The notes under the pieces: model-generated
Databases searched by the model: none
The model's input: the letters and a program-made list of their open reading frames with translations, nothing else
Told to the model about the DNA's origin: nothing
NCBI GenBank assembly: GCA_032622095.1
Contig: CP136069.1
Location: forward strand, 15,796,450 to 15,860,449
Length of the DNA stretch: 64,000 nucleotides
Source: Siphonodentalium dalli
Taxonomy: Eukaryota > Mollusca > Scaphopoda > Gadilida > Siphonodentaliidae
Direction: 5' to 3'
Position numbers and translations under genes: made by a program
Shown here: positions 38,746 to 47,422 of the stretch, one piece after another
How the letters are laid out: each line of letters opens with the position of its first letter
How positions within the stretch are numbered: the stretch's first letter is position 1

Positions 38746-39145
38746 GTCTATATATGTATTTGCGAATGTCTTTCTGTCTGCCTGTTTGTCTATCTGTGTT
38801 GTATAGAAATTCAGAGGGGACCACCTAGATGGCACAAAAGGGATCTAATAGGGGTAACTTTTTACGAGAAAGATAATGGCGAGGATTAGAATATTCTAAA
38901 GTGACACCATTGTTGTCAGGGGCAGAAAGGGGGAGGGGCAAAAAATAATTTGTCGCCGATTGCCACCAAACTTATATATAATCATCCCCATAATATGAGG
39001 AATCTAATGGTGTGGTGTAAATATGTCAAAAGTCGCGCCATTCGCGTCAGGGATGCACGGAAGGGGAGAGGGACACCAACATAATTTTAGCGCCGAATTC
39101 CACCATATTGATGCACATTCTTCTGAGATCTCCATGATACTCCAA
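38746..39145 (-). repeat. ACTAGC-head repeat, body type 3, inverted 3' fragment
   Basis: The reverse complement of this stretch matches the last ~370 bp of copy 1 (35155-35525). It includes the tail (TTTGCGAATGTC with TGTCTATC), GTAACTTTTTACG, TTGTCGCCGATTGCCACC and GGTGTGG. It is truncated at its 5' side, as expected for a retroposed or broken copy. Confidence 0.75.
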
Positions 39146-40694
39146 GACCACTGAATTTGAACTGTTATAAGAAGAATAGTTTTGGTAAAGGTGATAATAT
39201 TTATGCAAACATACGAAGAACGTATGTAGATACTCCGTGTAGCATACAACATGTTGATTGAAGGTAAATTCGACGACATAATAATGACAATTGGTCCTGC
39301 AATTTGGACTCATCATGAACTGACAATGCTTTTTATAGTTGGAACTATCCAAATGTCAAGAGTTATTACAGTCTAGTATGGAAGCCGGTATTCGGCAACG
39401 GTATCGAACAAATATGTCCGGAAATTACTTTCTTTCCCTGCGACCGGAATTTGTCACCGTGACCTTTCTAGTGAAATTCTACCGTAAAATTATTCGTCAT
39501 AATTTCATGTTCGCATCTATTTAAGTCTCATCCTAATTTCCGTTAATTACACTGTACTGTCTGCAGTATTATTCCTTAAATTATATTCACATATTGCATA
39601 CAGTGTATATACTGTAAACTCACTGCTCAGTTCTCAACAATTATGCGAAGTACATATTCTAAAAAAAAAACTCCGACAGCTGCACAATGGCTACCACAGT
39701 CTGGCACAGGCCTTCTAGATAAACAGTGAGTGATAGATAATTAAAATATTATTTTTATTTTTATTTACCTATAAGTAGATAATATTATTTCACTTCGGCA
39801 CTTCCACTTTACAACAACACCTAATTTCGCAATTATGGCAATATGCACCAGTCATTGAAAACCAAAATTAGTGGTTTGTATTGTAATTTGTTTACAGTAA
39901 ATTACACCTTTTATACCTCGAACAACTTATCATAGACAAAACGGGCTATAATTTAGTTTGTGGAGGAACCTGTGTCCCACCTGATCATTACCTGTCGAAA
40001 TTCAATCACATGTCAATGTATTTCTCCGTTAACTTTGATTTGTCGTGAATTTATGTAGAAGATGCATAACAAGATATTTTGCCAAGGAATCGGTTACCGT
40101 ATCATTCAATATTGTGGGTTTCAGAAATCTTTTCTGTACTAGTAATTTTAATAGACTATTCAAGCTAAACTACATTATCTGGGTAGTATATATTGCGAGT
40201 TTGTAATACAAGCTGTTGTGCGGCTCCTGAGAATGCTTCGATTCTTGAATACCAACCTACAGTAGTGATATCCAATCTATCTTAATATATTTGATTCAGC
40301 ATAAAATACAAAATTCAGGTGCTACATGGTTTAATTGGGAACTATCGCATATAAAATTGAACACAATAAGTTGATGCTTTTACTCGTCACTGTAAGGCCA
40401 AGTTAATGTCATTAAATATTCAGTGTGTCAAAATATGTCCGTTTGTGGAATCATGGCTTAATACGCTAAATTGAAACATAGTCGTTGGCATAGAGATTCC
40501 ACGAAGCTCTACTATGGCTACGCAAATGGAGATCTGACACCTGTGAACTGCAGGGCTCAAAATACATTTAATTTTTGCGAGAATCAAATGCTGAATCAAG
40601 TTAGTCATAAAGCACTGACAATTCAAAATTGAAAAGTTTTCAAGAATCATTACGAGAATTAATTCGGTGATTATCGTGGAATCTTAAGGCCTGT
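39146..40694. other. No supported gene upstream of the LTR element
   Basis: AT-rich DNA. I see no recognisable coding frame or repeat. Confidence 0.45.
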
Positions 40695-41064
40695 TGTAGT
40701 GAATTTGGTAAACACTAATTATTCCACGTGGTCCAATATAAACAATGTGCCGCTGTCAAAATACGTCATCAATAAACATTGGGTGCGGTCCAATCAAACC
40801 GACGATATCGCAGCCAATTGCCGACTACAGCGAGAGCCGAGGATTGTGGGTTGATATAATCTAGACAGAAAGAATCTAACCTCGGACCAGACCACACGAC
40901 TTAATTGAAATGCTAAATATTCTACAATGAACAATGATAACTATTATACCACGATGTACAACTTATAATAGTTCCCGACCTACTAGATAGGTAAGTATTC
41001 TATTGCCCAATATGTATTCTATGTAGTGATAATATAAATATAACCCCATTCAAAATTCGGTACA
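40695..41064 (+). repeat. 5' LTR (370 bp, TG...CA)
   Basis: Begins TGTAGTGAATTTGGTAAACA and ends GGTACA. It contains TATA-like GATATAATC near 40853, AATAAA at 40771 and a perfect splice donor at 40991. It differs from the 3' LTR only at 40969 (T/G), 40996 (T/A) and 41060 (G/C), about 0.8%, so insertion was recent. Confidence 0.97.
40989..40996 (+). promoter_or_regulatory. Candidate 5' splice site in the 5' LTR
   Basis: AG|GTAAGT with the GT at 40991-40992 matches the metazoan donor consensus exactly. The TATA-like sequence lies ~140 bp upstream, so a transcript starting in the LTR could include it. In the 3' LTR the same position reads GTAAGA, a weaker donor. Confidence 0.6.
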
Positions 41065-42019
41065 AATGACGTCGTTCGCTAATCATCGAATCGGCGAGGA
41101 CCGCCATATTGATTTTTTCAATTGGCATTCCACGTGTTTTACAATTCAATGTCAGGGACACTAAACACAGTGTCATGTTGAATTGTAAGCATGGGATCAT
41201 GTATAAGTAGTGAAAACTGAAATTGTGATTTTTGTGTTCTTTTTATTTGCCGTTTTTGTCCAAAATAATTTTTTTTCCAATTTTTGCTATAAAATGTATT
41301 GATTACTGATATTGCCAATTAATTAATATTCTATATCAAATTAACTCCATATATTGCATTAACTTCCATTTTTTGATAGATTTTTCGTATATTTTTGATA
41401 AATATCCATATTTTGTCCGTGTTTGCATTAATATTGCCCATTGTGTTGAATATCGCCATTATTCATTCAACTGAATGACTTGATTGATTATTAATTGCCA
41501 ATTTTTGAGATTTTTGTCCATTTTTGATAATTTGCTGCATTTTTGTCAATTTTTGACAAAATTTGATATATTTTGTCCTATTTTGCTATAAATTATTTAA
41601 TTACCATATATTTTGTCCAATTATGATGTAATTGATCCTGTTTACCTTGCATAAATTATTTTTGCCTGATTAAATGTCCATTTTTGCTATTTTTTGAGAT
41701 AGTTGAAATTTTTGATAATTTTGGCTCTGATATTGCCATTTTTTGCCATATATTTTTCATATACAATGCCTATTTTCCATTTTTGTATGCCAATCCAGAT
41801 TTTGACATCCAATTCTGCCATGTTTATCCTAAATGCATTCCTTATGATTCCGATGTTTCAAGTTCAATTTTGCATTTATGTTATTGCCATAATGAATGTC
41901 AACACATATTTAAAGGTAACATCCTGCTCGTAAGAAGTTAAATACTACTTCAGGGCCTTTGTTACAGATTGTTATAATACATCAATTATATTTCACTGTT
42001 AACTTATTTACTTTGGAAG
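41065..42019 (+). other. Retrotransposon leader, U-rich with recurrent ATTTTTG motif
   Basis: The 955-bp untranslated leader between the LTR and Gag. From ~41240 to ~41860 it is dominated by variants of CCATTTTTGATAATTT and TTTTGTCCAATTTT. The motif (C)CATTTTTG or ATTTTTGA recurs well over ten times on the coding strand. A pyrimidine stretch ending in TTGTTACAG near 41967 could be an acceptor for splicing of the leader. The Gag ATG follows in good context (GAAGATGGC). The leader probably holds packaging and translation signals, which is inference. Confidence 0.7.
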
Positions 42020-44851
42020 ATGGCTTCCATAAAAAATAAAGTAAATGTAAACACAGCAAATTTTTATGATTTGCAAGCAATTCCCGGTGTCGGACCCAAA
42101 GTGGCAGAGTCCATTATTGAAAGACGAAAGGCTATCAGCTTTCTTTCAAAGGAAGATTTGTTTATGATTCCATTTTTTAGAGGGTCAAGGGATCAAATGG
42201 CAGTGATTGATTTCTCGGTACCACCAAAGCCAATATATGTTGATAATACCATCAACAATGACATGGTGACACAGAATCCCATTCCAAATGTGATGAGATC
42301 ACCAATTCCATTAGTACCTTCACCGACATTCCCACAACAACTTTTCGGTGCGGGATACATTTCTCCTGAAAATCTAGTTAACACGGGTATGAATAGGTCA
42401 GCAGATTCATATACCGGTATTACTTATGATGAGAACATGAAATATGGTCAAGATATAAGGGTTGAAAAATACCAGCCCATATCACCTCCATGTATAGGGA
42501 ATTACAATAGAAGGGTTGAACATTACCAGCCCAAGACACCAAGTCATAGCAACACCGGTACACCACAACGACACAAATGGTTGGGTGATTTACCAGGGAT
42601 GGACTCAGATAGTGATAATGAGTCTGTATATTCTATTACAAAAGCTGCAAATACTGCAACAGGTAATCACGCGACAGGTAAGGGAGTGATACCAAAGACA
42701 ACTTTGGTAAACACAACCGGTTTACCAGTCATGAGTACAAGAATAGTGACGCCACCAAGTGTAAGTTACACTGCGACATTTCCCATGAGCGCAGTAACAA
42801 CAACACCACCTAGGACATCAGTCATCACAACCATGACATCACAAAATGCGATCACTAGCGCTTACAGTACTGGCACAGCGCAAGCAATGCCAGTAAATGT
42901 TAGTAACCAAAGTTGGACAATGTCTAAAAGTTACAATAATATTGGTGCAGTACAGTACAGTACACTACCAGTAACGTCACAGCCATTTCAAACAACTTTT
43001 CAGTTGCCAAATACGTCAACTAGTAAGCCAACATTCACTTTTGGTAATACCAATAGTAAGTCTCCACCGAAGGTGCAAAATACTGCACCGGCCAATAGAC
43101 GAAAGCACATTTTGACACACAAAGTGCCAATACAACAGCCACAAACAGTGTCGACATACAATCCACCAATTTCACAACCACCCACTATTATGAACAGTCA
43201 GGCACAAACACAATTTGTGGCGAACATGCCAAATTTGAATAAGCCACCACCACATTTTGATTGGAAACAAGGTCGTCAAAGTGTGCAACACAATCAAAAT
43301 CAGATGTCAGTGGGTCAAGGTTATTCGCAACCAACACAAACATTGTATAGCACGGGTTCAACAACAAAAGGCTTACCGCCGGTGTCAGCCAATGGTAACC
43401 AAACGTTGATAACCCCAGGTATACAATATCAACAACAACAATTTCAACCACAACAACAACAACAATTTCACCCACAACAACAACAACAATTTCAACCACA
43501 ACAACAACAACAATTTCAACCACAACAACAACAACAACTTCAACCACAACAACAACAATTACAACAACAACAACCATTTCAACCACAACAACAATTTCAA
43601 CAACAACAATTACAACAACCTAATCAAATGCAACAACCACAACAAATGCAACCACAACAACCATTTCAACCAATTCAACAAGCGCAACCAATTCAACAAG
43701 CGCAACCAATTCAACAACCACAACAATTTCAACAACCGCAACAATTTCAACAACCGCAGCCATTTCAACAGCCACAAATGTATAACCCGCAGCCAGTACA
43801 GGCTCATCAGAACAATCCCAATAGGGGCGAGAGGCGTAAACCATACACCCCAAAACACATTACATTTGAAGGCAATGATGATTGGAAATCATTCCGACTC
43901 AAGTTTATGAACTTTGCAAATGTCGAGCAATGGAATGAGGTTGAAAGCATGAATGCACTATGCTGGTTCCTAAAAGGCAAAGCCAGCGAATATTACACCC
44001 TGTTAATGGATCAAAATCCTGACGCAACCTTTGCCGAAACCATGGTAGCCTTAGAAAATCGCTTTGGTTTTCATGATCTACCAGAGACCGTGCAGTTGGA
44101 ATTTGTCCAATCAAAGCAGGATCCCAGTCAATCTTTAGAAGATTGGGCAGATACCGCTTTGACTCTAGCCACAAGAGCTTTTCAGAACTTGCCCCAAGAA
44201 TTCACATTGCAACAAGCAATCATGCGCATCTGTCAAGGATGTAATGACAGAGAAGCAGGTCAATTTGTTGCCAATAAGAAGCCTCGTAGTGTAGAAAGCG
44301 CCATCAATCAAATCCGTTGGCACCAATACACTCACCAGGCAATTTATGGTTCAACAAAGACGCGACGTGAGGTACGCCAAACCGTATTGTCGTCAGACTC
44401 CGAAGATGATGACACATCATCAACCGTCTGCCAAATCAATAGGTCACGATCATTTCGAAGAGATGATCGAAGAAATTGGCAAAATAAACCAAACCATGCC
44501 AGAAGGGAATTTAAGCCAAGATTTTCCCAAAATACAAAAGAAGGTAATAGTGATAATTCGCGCTCACCTTCACCGTACAAGCCTATGTCCACTGAGGTAC
44601 ACTCATTCAAATCTAAGATGTACTTCATGGAAGACCAGATTGGGTCGTTAGTGGAAACTTTGGGTAAAATTTCCGAAAAATTAGAAATTACGCCCAAAAG
44701 GGAACAAAAGGAGAGCAAACCGCCTTATGCGGACCGATCTCCATCACCATCAAGGGGCAGCAACTCTCGCTGTTTCCAATGTCAAGGTTATGGCCATTTT
44801 ATGAGAGATTGTCCCTCAAATAATTCCAAAAATAAGTCAAGTTCGGACTGA
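42020..44851 (+). CDS. gag: Gag polyprotein with N-terminal helix-hairpin-helix, poly-Gln and CCHC knuckle (943 aa)
   Basis: The structural protein that assembles the particle and packages RNA. Residues ~8-52 form a ComEA-like helix-hairpin-helix with NVNTANFYDL, IPGVGPKVAESIIERRK and LSKEDL. That DNA-binding fold is not part of ordinary Gag. Residues ~100-465 are low-complexity and rich in Thr, Ser and Pro. Residues ~470-590 are an extreme Gln tract encoded mainly by CAA. Residues ~613-745 match the retrotransposon Gag capsid family (WKSFRLKFMNFANVEQWNE, ALCWFLKGKASEYY). A basic and serine-rich tail ends in a zinc knuckle C918-X2-C921-X4-H926-X4-C931. The start ATG has a purine at -3 and G at +4. 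It ends in TGA at 44849. The frame stays open after that TGA to 44902, and TTTAAAC at 44869 sits in phase for a -1 shift into the protease frame. Confidence 0.93.
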   Translation: MASIKNKVNVNTANFYDLQAIPGVGPKVAESIIERRKAISFLSKEDLFMIPFFRGSRDQMAVIDFSVPPKPIYVDNTINNDMVTQNPIPNVMRSPIPLVPSPTFPQQLFGAGYISPENLVNTGMNRSADSYTGITYDENMKYGQDIRVEKYQPISPPCIGNYNRRVEHYQPKTPSHSNTGTPQRHKWLGDLPGMDSDSDNESVYSITKAANTATGNHATGKGVIPKTTLVNTTGLPVMSTRIVTPPSVSYTATFPMSAVTTTPPRTSVITTMTSQNAITSAYSTGTAQAMPVNVSNQSWTMSKSYNNIGAVQYSTLPVTSQPFQTTFQLPNTSTSKPTFTFGNTNSKSPPKVQNTAPANRRKHILTHKVPIQQPQTVSTYNPPISQPPTIMNSQAQTQFVANMPNLNKPPPHFDWKQGRQSVQHNQNQMSVGQGYSQPTQTLYSTGSTTKGLPPVSANGNQTLITPGIQYQQQQFQPQQQQQFHPQQQQQFQPQQQQQFQPQQQQQLQPQQQQLQQQQPFQPQQQFQQQQLQQPNQMQQPQQMQPQQPFQPIQQAQPIQQAQPIQQPQQFQQPQQFQQPQPFQQPQMYNPQPVQAHQNNPNRGERRKPYTPKHITFEGNDDWKSFRLKFMNFANVEQWNEVESMNALCWFLKGKASEYYTLLMDQNPDATFAETMVALENRFGFHDLPETVQLEFVQSKQDPSQSLEDWADTALTLATRAFQNLPQEFTLQQAIMRICQGCNDREAGQFVANKKPRSVESAINQIRWHQYTHQAIYGSTKTRREVRQTVLSSDSEDDDTSSTVCQINRSRSFRRDDRRNWQNKPNHARREFKPRFSQNTKEGNSDNSRSPSPYKPMSTEVHSFKSKMYFMEDQIGSLVETLGKISEKLEITPKREQKESKPPYADRSPSPSRGSNSRCFQCQGYGHFMRDCPSNNSKNKSSSD

Positions 44852-44901
44852 AAAGGGGTATCCTTTAATTTAAACAAGAAGGGGTCCGATCAAGAAGTCT
44901 G

Positions 44902-45813
44902 ATGGGTAGCCCGGATAGGCAAAATGACTTCATTACAGATATCACAAAGGTTAATGATCAAACCATAAACAACAATAACTTATCTGACGATACTTTACCA
45001 AAATTTGTGAAAAACAGCAATGTTAAATCGCAGAAAACAAGTTCCGATGATAAAAGTTATTTGGTACCAGAAGAGGATGAAACCATTCTCACAATTAATA
45101 GAATAAAATCATTATCTGCAATTAGAACACCCATCAATATATCCAATTATAGTACAGAAGCAGTGATCGATACCGCTGCGGATATTACTATAATTTCTGA
45201 AGAAACATTCTCAAATTTGAGACCAACACCCCAAATTGTAAAAACAATTTCCATTAATACAGCAGCTAGAAATTCCAAATTCAAAGGTCATTTAATAGGT
45301 CCAATAGAAATAACAATAGGAGATAAACACTTCTCCGAGAAAATTTATGTAGGACCAATTGAAGACCCAATGTTATTAGGTTTGGATTTTCTGATAAAAC
45401 ATCATGCCCAAATTGATGTCTGCAAAGGTATTCTTCAGTTGGAACCAAATTTGGATTTCAATATACAACAGGTTGTTACTGAAACTCCAAAAATATCTAG
45501 AGTTATTGTAAATCAAACTACAACAATTCCACCAAACTCAGTAGTTTTATTGCAATGTAATCTAGAAACCGCTTTAGATGATGAATACATCATTGAACCC
45601 AACTGTTTATATAACTTGCTAATTTTTAGAACGGTACAGGGTGCACACACAAAACCTAAAGTTGGCATAATTAACGTCAATGATGCATGTGTGAAACTTA
45701 AAAGACATGATATTATTTCACTAGCCTCTGAAATTGACCGTGTCATGCCGGCAGATGAAAGCCAATTAAATGAAAAAAACAATCGAAGAAAACCTCGGAA
45801 AAGGAACAAATAA
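44902..45813 (+). CDS. Retrotransposon aspartic protease ORF (303 aa)
   Basis: Processes the Gag and Pol precursors. The retropepsin core spans residues ~70-175. The active-site motif is VIDTAADITIIS, with D90-T91-A92 in place of the usual D-T/S-G; DTA variants are known in active retropepsins. The hydrophobic-glycine motif is MLLGLDFLI (G160). The frame opens at 44869 directly after a TAA, and the first ATG (44902) overlaps the stop of the extended Gag frame as TGATG. It could therefore be reached by reinitiation or by a -1 shift at TTTAAAC, but only if the Gag TGA is bypassed. The C-terminal 130 residues have no recognisable domain. The ORF stops at 45811 and overlaps the RT frame by 44 nt across an A7 run (45773-45779). 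Confidence 0.9.
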   Translation: MGSPDRQNDFITDITKVNDQTINNNNLSDDTLPKFVKNSNVKSQKTSSDDKSYLVPEEDETILTINRIKSLSAIRTPINISNYSTEAVIDTAADITIISEETFSNLRPTPQIVKTISINTAARNSKFKGHLIGPIEITIGDKHFSEKIYVGPIEDPMLLGLDFLIKHHAQIDVCKGILQLEPNLDFNIQQVVTETPKISRVIVNQTTTIPPNSVVLLQCNLETALDDEYIIEPNCLYNLLIFRTVQGAHTKPKVGIINVNDACVKLKRHDIISLASEIDRVMPADESQLNEKNNRRKPRKRNK

Positions 45814-47422
45814 CTGTTCCAGTGATGAGGATTCCCATTCATCCGATGATTCCCATTCATCCAAAATAAAAATATGCAAAACCGCAATCAATATGCCCGA
45901 TCATTTAAAAGATCTGTTCGACAGATCAAGAACCCTACTAAATGACAATGAAGCTGAGGAACTAGCATCAGTATTAAGTGAATTTCAAGATGTATTTGCT
46001 AAAAGCGATTTCGACATTGGTGATTTCACCGAAATCGAACACAATATTGATACTAAAGATGCTAAACCCGTTAAACAGCGCATGCGTCGAACACCACTAT
46101 GCTTCGTAAACGAAGAAGAACAACACTTAAAGAAGATGTTAGAATCCAAAGTGATTCAACCTACAATAAGTGAATGGAGTAGCCCTCCAGTGTTAATTCG
46201 GAAACGAGACAAAAGTGTTCGATGGGCTATTGATTATCGATTGGTAAATGCAGTCACCGTAAAAGACAGTTATCCATTACCATTAATAATCGAGTGTATT
46301 GACTCGTTATCCGGTAATGTATGGTTTAGTCAGGGAGACTGTCAGTCAGCTTATTGGGCGGTAAATGTCCAAGAATCAGATCGCCCCAAGACAGCCTTCT
46401 TAACAAAATACGGTTTGTGGGAATTTCGTAAAATGAGTTTTGGTCTCTGCAATGCTGCCCAAACGTACTGTAGAGTAATGAACCTAGTACTAGCTGGACT
46501 AAACTGGGACATTGTTCTATCGTTCGTAGACGATTTGGTTATTTTAGGCCAAGATTTTATCTCGCATCTCCAAAACATGCGCCTAGTTTTGCAAAGACTG
46601 CGCAAGTACAAATTAAAATTAAAACCCAAAAAATGTACTTTCTGTCAGAAAAAAGTGGAATTTCTCGGCAGAACTGTTAGCCAGCATGGTCTTGAAATGA
46701 TTAATTGTTCATGCGAAGTGGTGAAACACTGGCCAGTCCCTACGTGTTCAAAAGACGTAGAAAAATTCTGTGGCCTAGTAAATTATCACAGAATGTTCAT
46801 TAAAGACTATGCTAAAACCTCAAAGCCTCTATATGCAGTTACAGGTAAACAAAAGTTTGTCTGGGAAAGTGAGCAACAACAAGCTTTTGAAAAACTGAAA
46901 GTGGATTTAATAAATCCGCCAATCTTAACCCTCCCCAACAAGACTGATCTCTTTGTTTTGGATGTCGATGCCTCCAATTTTGCAATTGGCGCCGAATTAA
47001 TTCAAGTACAACAAGGGGAAGAAAAGGTTATTGCCTATGGAAGTTATGGTTTATCCGGAGAACAAATAAAGTATTGTACGACTAGAAAGGAGCTGCTAGC
47101 AGTAGTTCGTTTCACACGCCAGTACAGGCACTATTTGTTGGGAAGGCCATTTATTCTAAGAACAGACCATAATTCATTAAAATGGCTGATCAGCTTCAAA
47201 GAGCCTCAGGGTCAAATTGCGAGATGGCTCGAGGAACTCAGCCAGTATGATATGGTAGTACAGCATAGGCCTGGGATAAAACATTCCAATGCGGATGCAT
47301 TATCTCGTATACCGCTGACACAAAACTTGAGGATTTGCCATGTGGGGGATGCAAATACTGTACCCGAATACAAACCAACTGGTCAAAATTTGAAGAATAT
47401 GTTGATTATGCAGTACCATTAG
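45770..47422 (+). CDS. pol: Reverse transcriptase / RNase H ORF (550 aa)
   Basis: Copies the element RNA into DNA. Residues ~75-300 are a Ty3/gypsy RT: RMRRTPLCFVNEEEQHLKKM, WSSPPVLIRKRDKSVRWAID, catalytic D190 in FSQGDCQSAYW, and the FVDD box with D254 and D255. The connection follows (KPKKCTFCQKKVEFLG and GLVNYHRMFIKDYAK). RNase H spans ~395-520 with DVDASNFAIGAEL (D400), TTRKELLAVV and ILRTDHNSLKWL. It ends with the RPGIKHSNADALSR motif normal for the group. All catalytic residues checked are present. The first ATG (45770) follows an in-frame TAA and lies inside the end of the protease ORF, in the +1 frame relative to it. After NADALSR the reading frame that makes sense changes to that of the integrase ORF, so the last ~30 residues here are probably not native. 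Confidence 0.93.
   Translation: MKKTIEENLGKGTNNCSSDEDSHSSDDSHSSKIKICKTAINMPDHLKDLFDRSRTLLNDNEAEELASVLSEFQDVFAKSDFDIGDFTEIEHNIDTKDAKPVKQRMRRTPLCFVNEEEQHLKKMLESKVIQPTISEWSSPPVLIRKRDKSVRWAIDYRLVNAVTVKDSYPLPLIIECIDSLSGNVWFSQGDCQSAYWAVNVQESDRPKTAFLTKYGLWEFRKMSFGLCNAAQTYCRVMNLVLAGLNWDIVLSFVDDLVILGQDFISHLQNMRLVLQRLRKYKLKLKPKKCTFCQKKVEFLGRTVSQHGLEMINCSCEVVKHWPVPTCSKDVEKFCGLVNYHRMFIKDYAKTSKPLYAVTGKQKFVWESEQQQAFEKLKVDLINPPILTLPNKTDLFVLDVDASNFAIGAELIQVQQGEEKVIAYGSYGLSGEQIKYCTTRKELLAVVRFTRQYRHYLLGRPFILRTDHNSLKWLISFKEPQGQIARWLEELSQYDMVVQHRPGIKHSNADALSRIPLTQNLRICHVGDANTVPEYKPTGQNLKNMLIMQYH

Noticed and set aside
40685-40694. Target-site duplication of the LTR element
   Set aside because: The flanks CCTGT and ACCTT share only CCT in shifted positions, so no exact 5-bp duplication can be claimed.
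41065-41090. tRNA primer-binding site after the 5' LTR
   Set aside because: The sequence AATGACGTCGTTCG does not begin with TGG and matches no tRNA 3' end that I can name with confidence.
43188-43858. Long Val/Leu-rich minus-strand frames opposite the Gag poly-Gln region
   Set aside because: They are the antisense of the CAA-rich glutamine tract; low complexity keeps them open by chance.
45774-45780. A AAA AAC heptamer as a -1 frameshift site between protease and RT
   Set aside because: It is in phase for a -1 shift, but the RT frame is +1 from the protease frame, so that shift would lead to the wrong frame.
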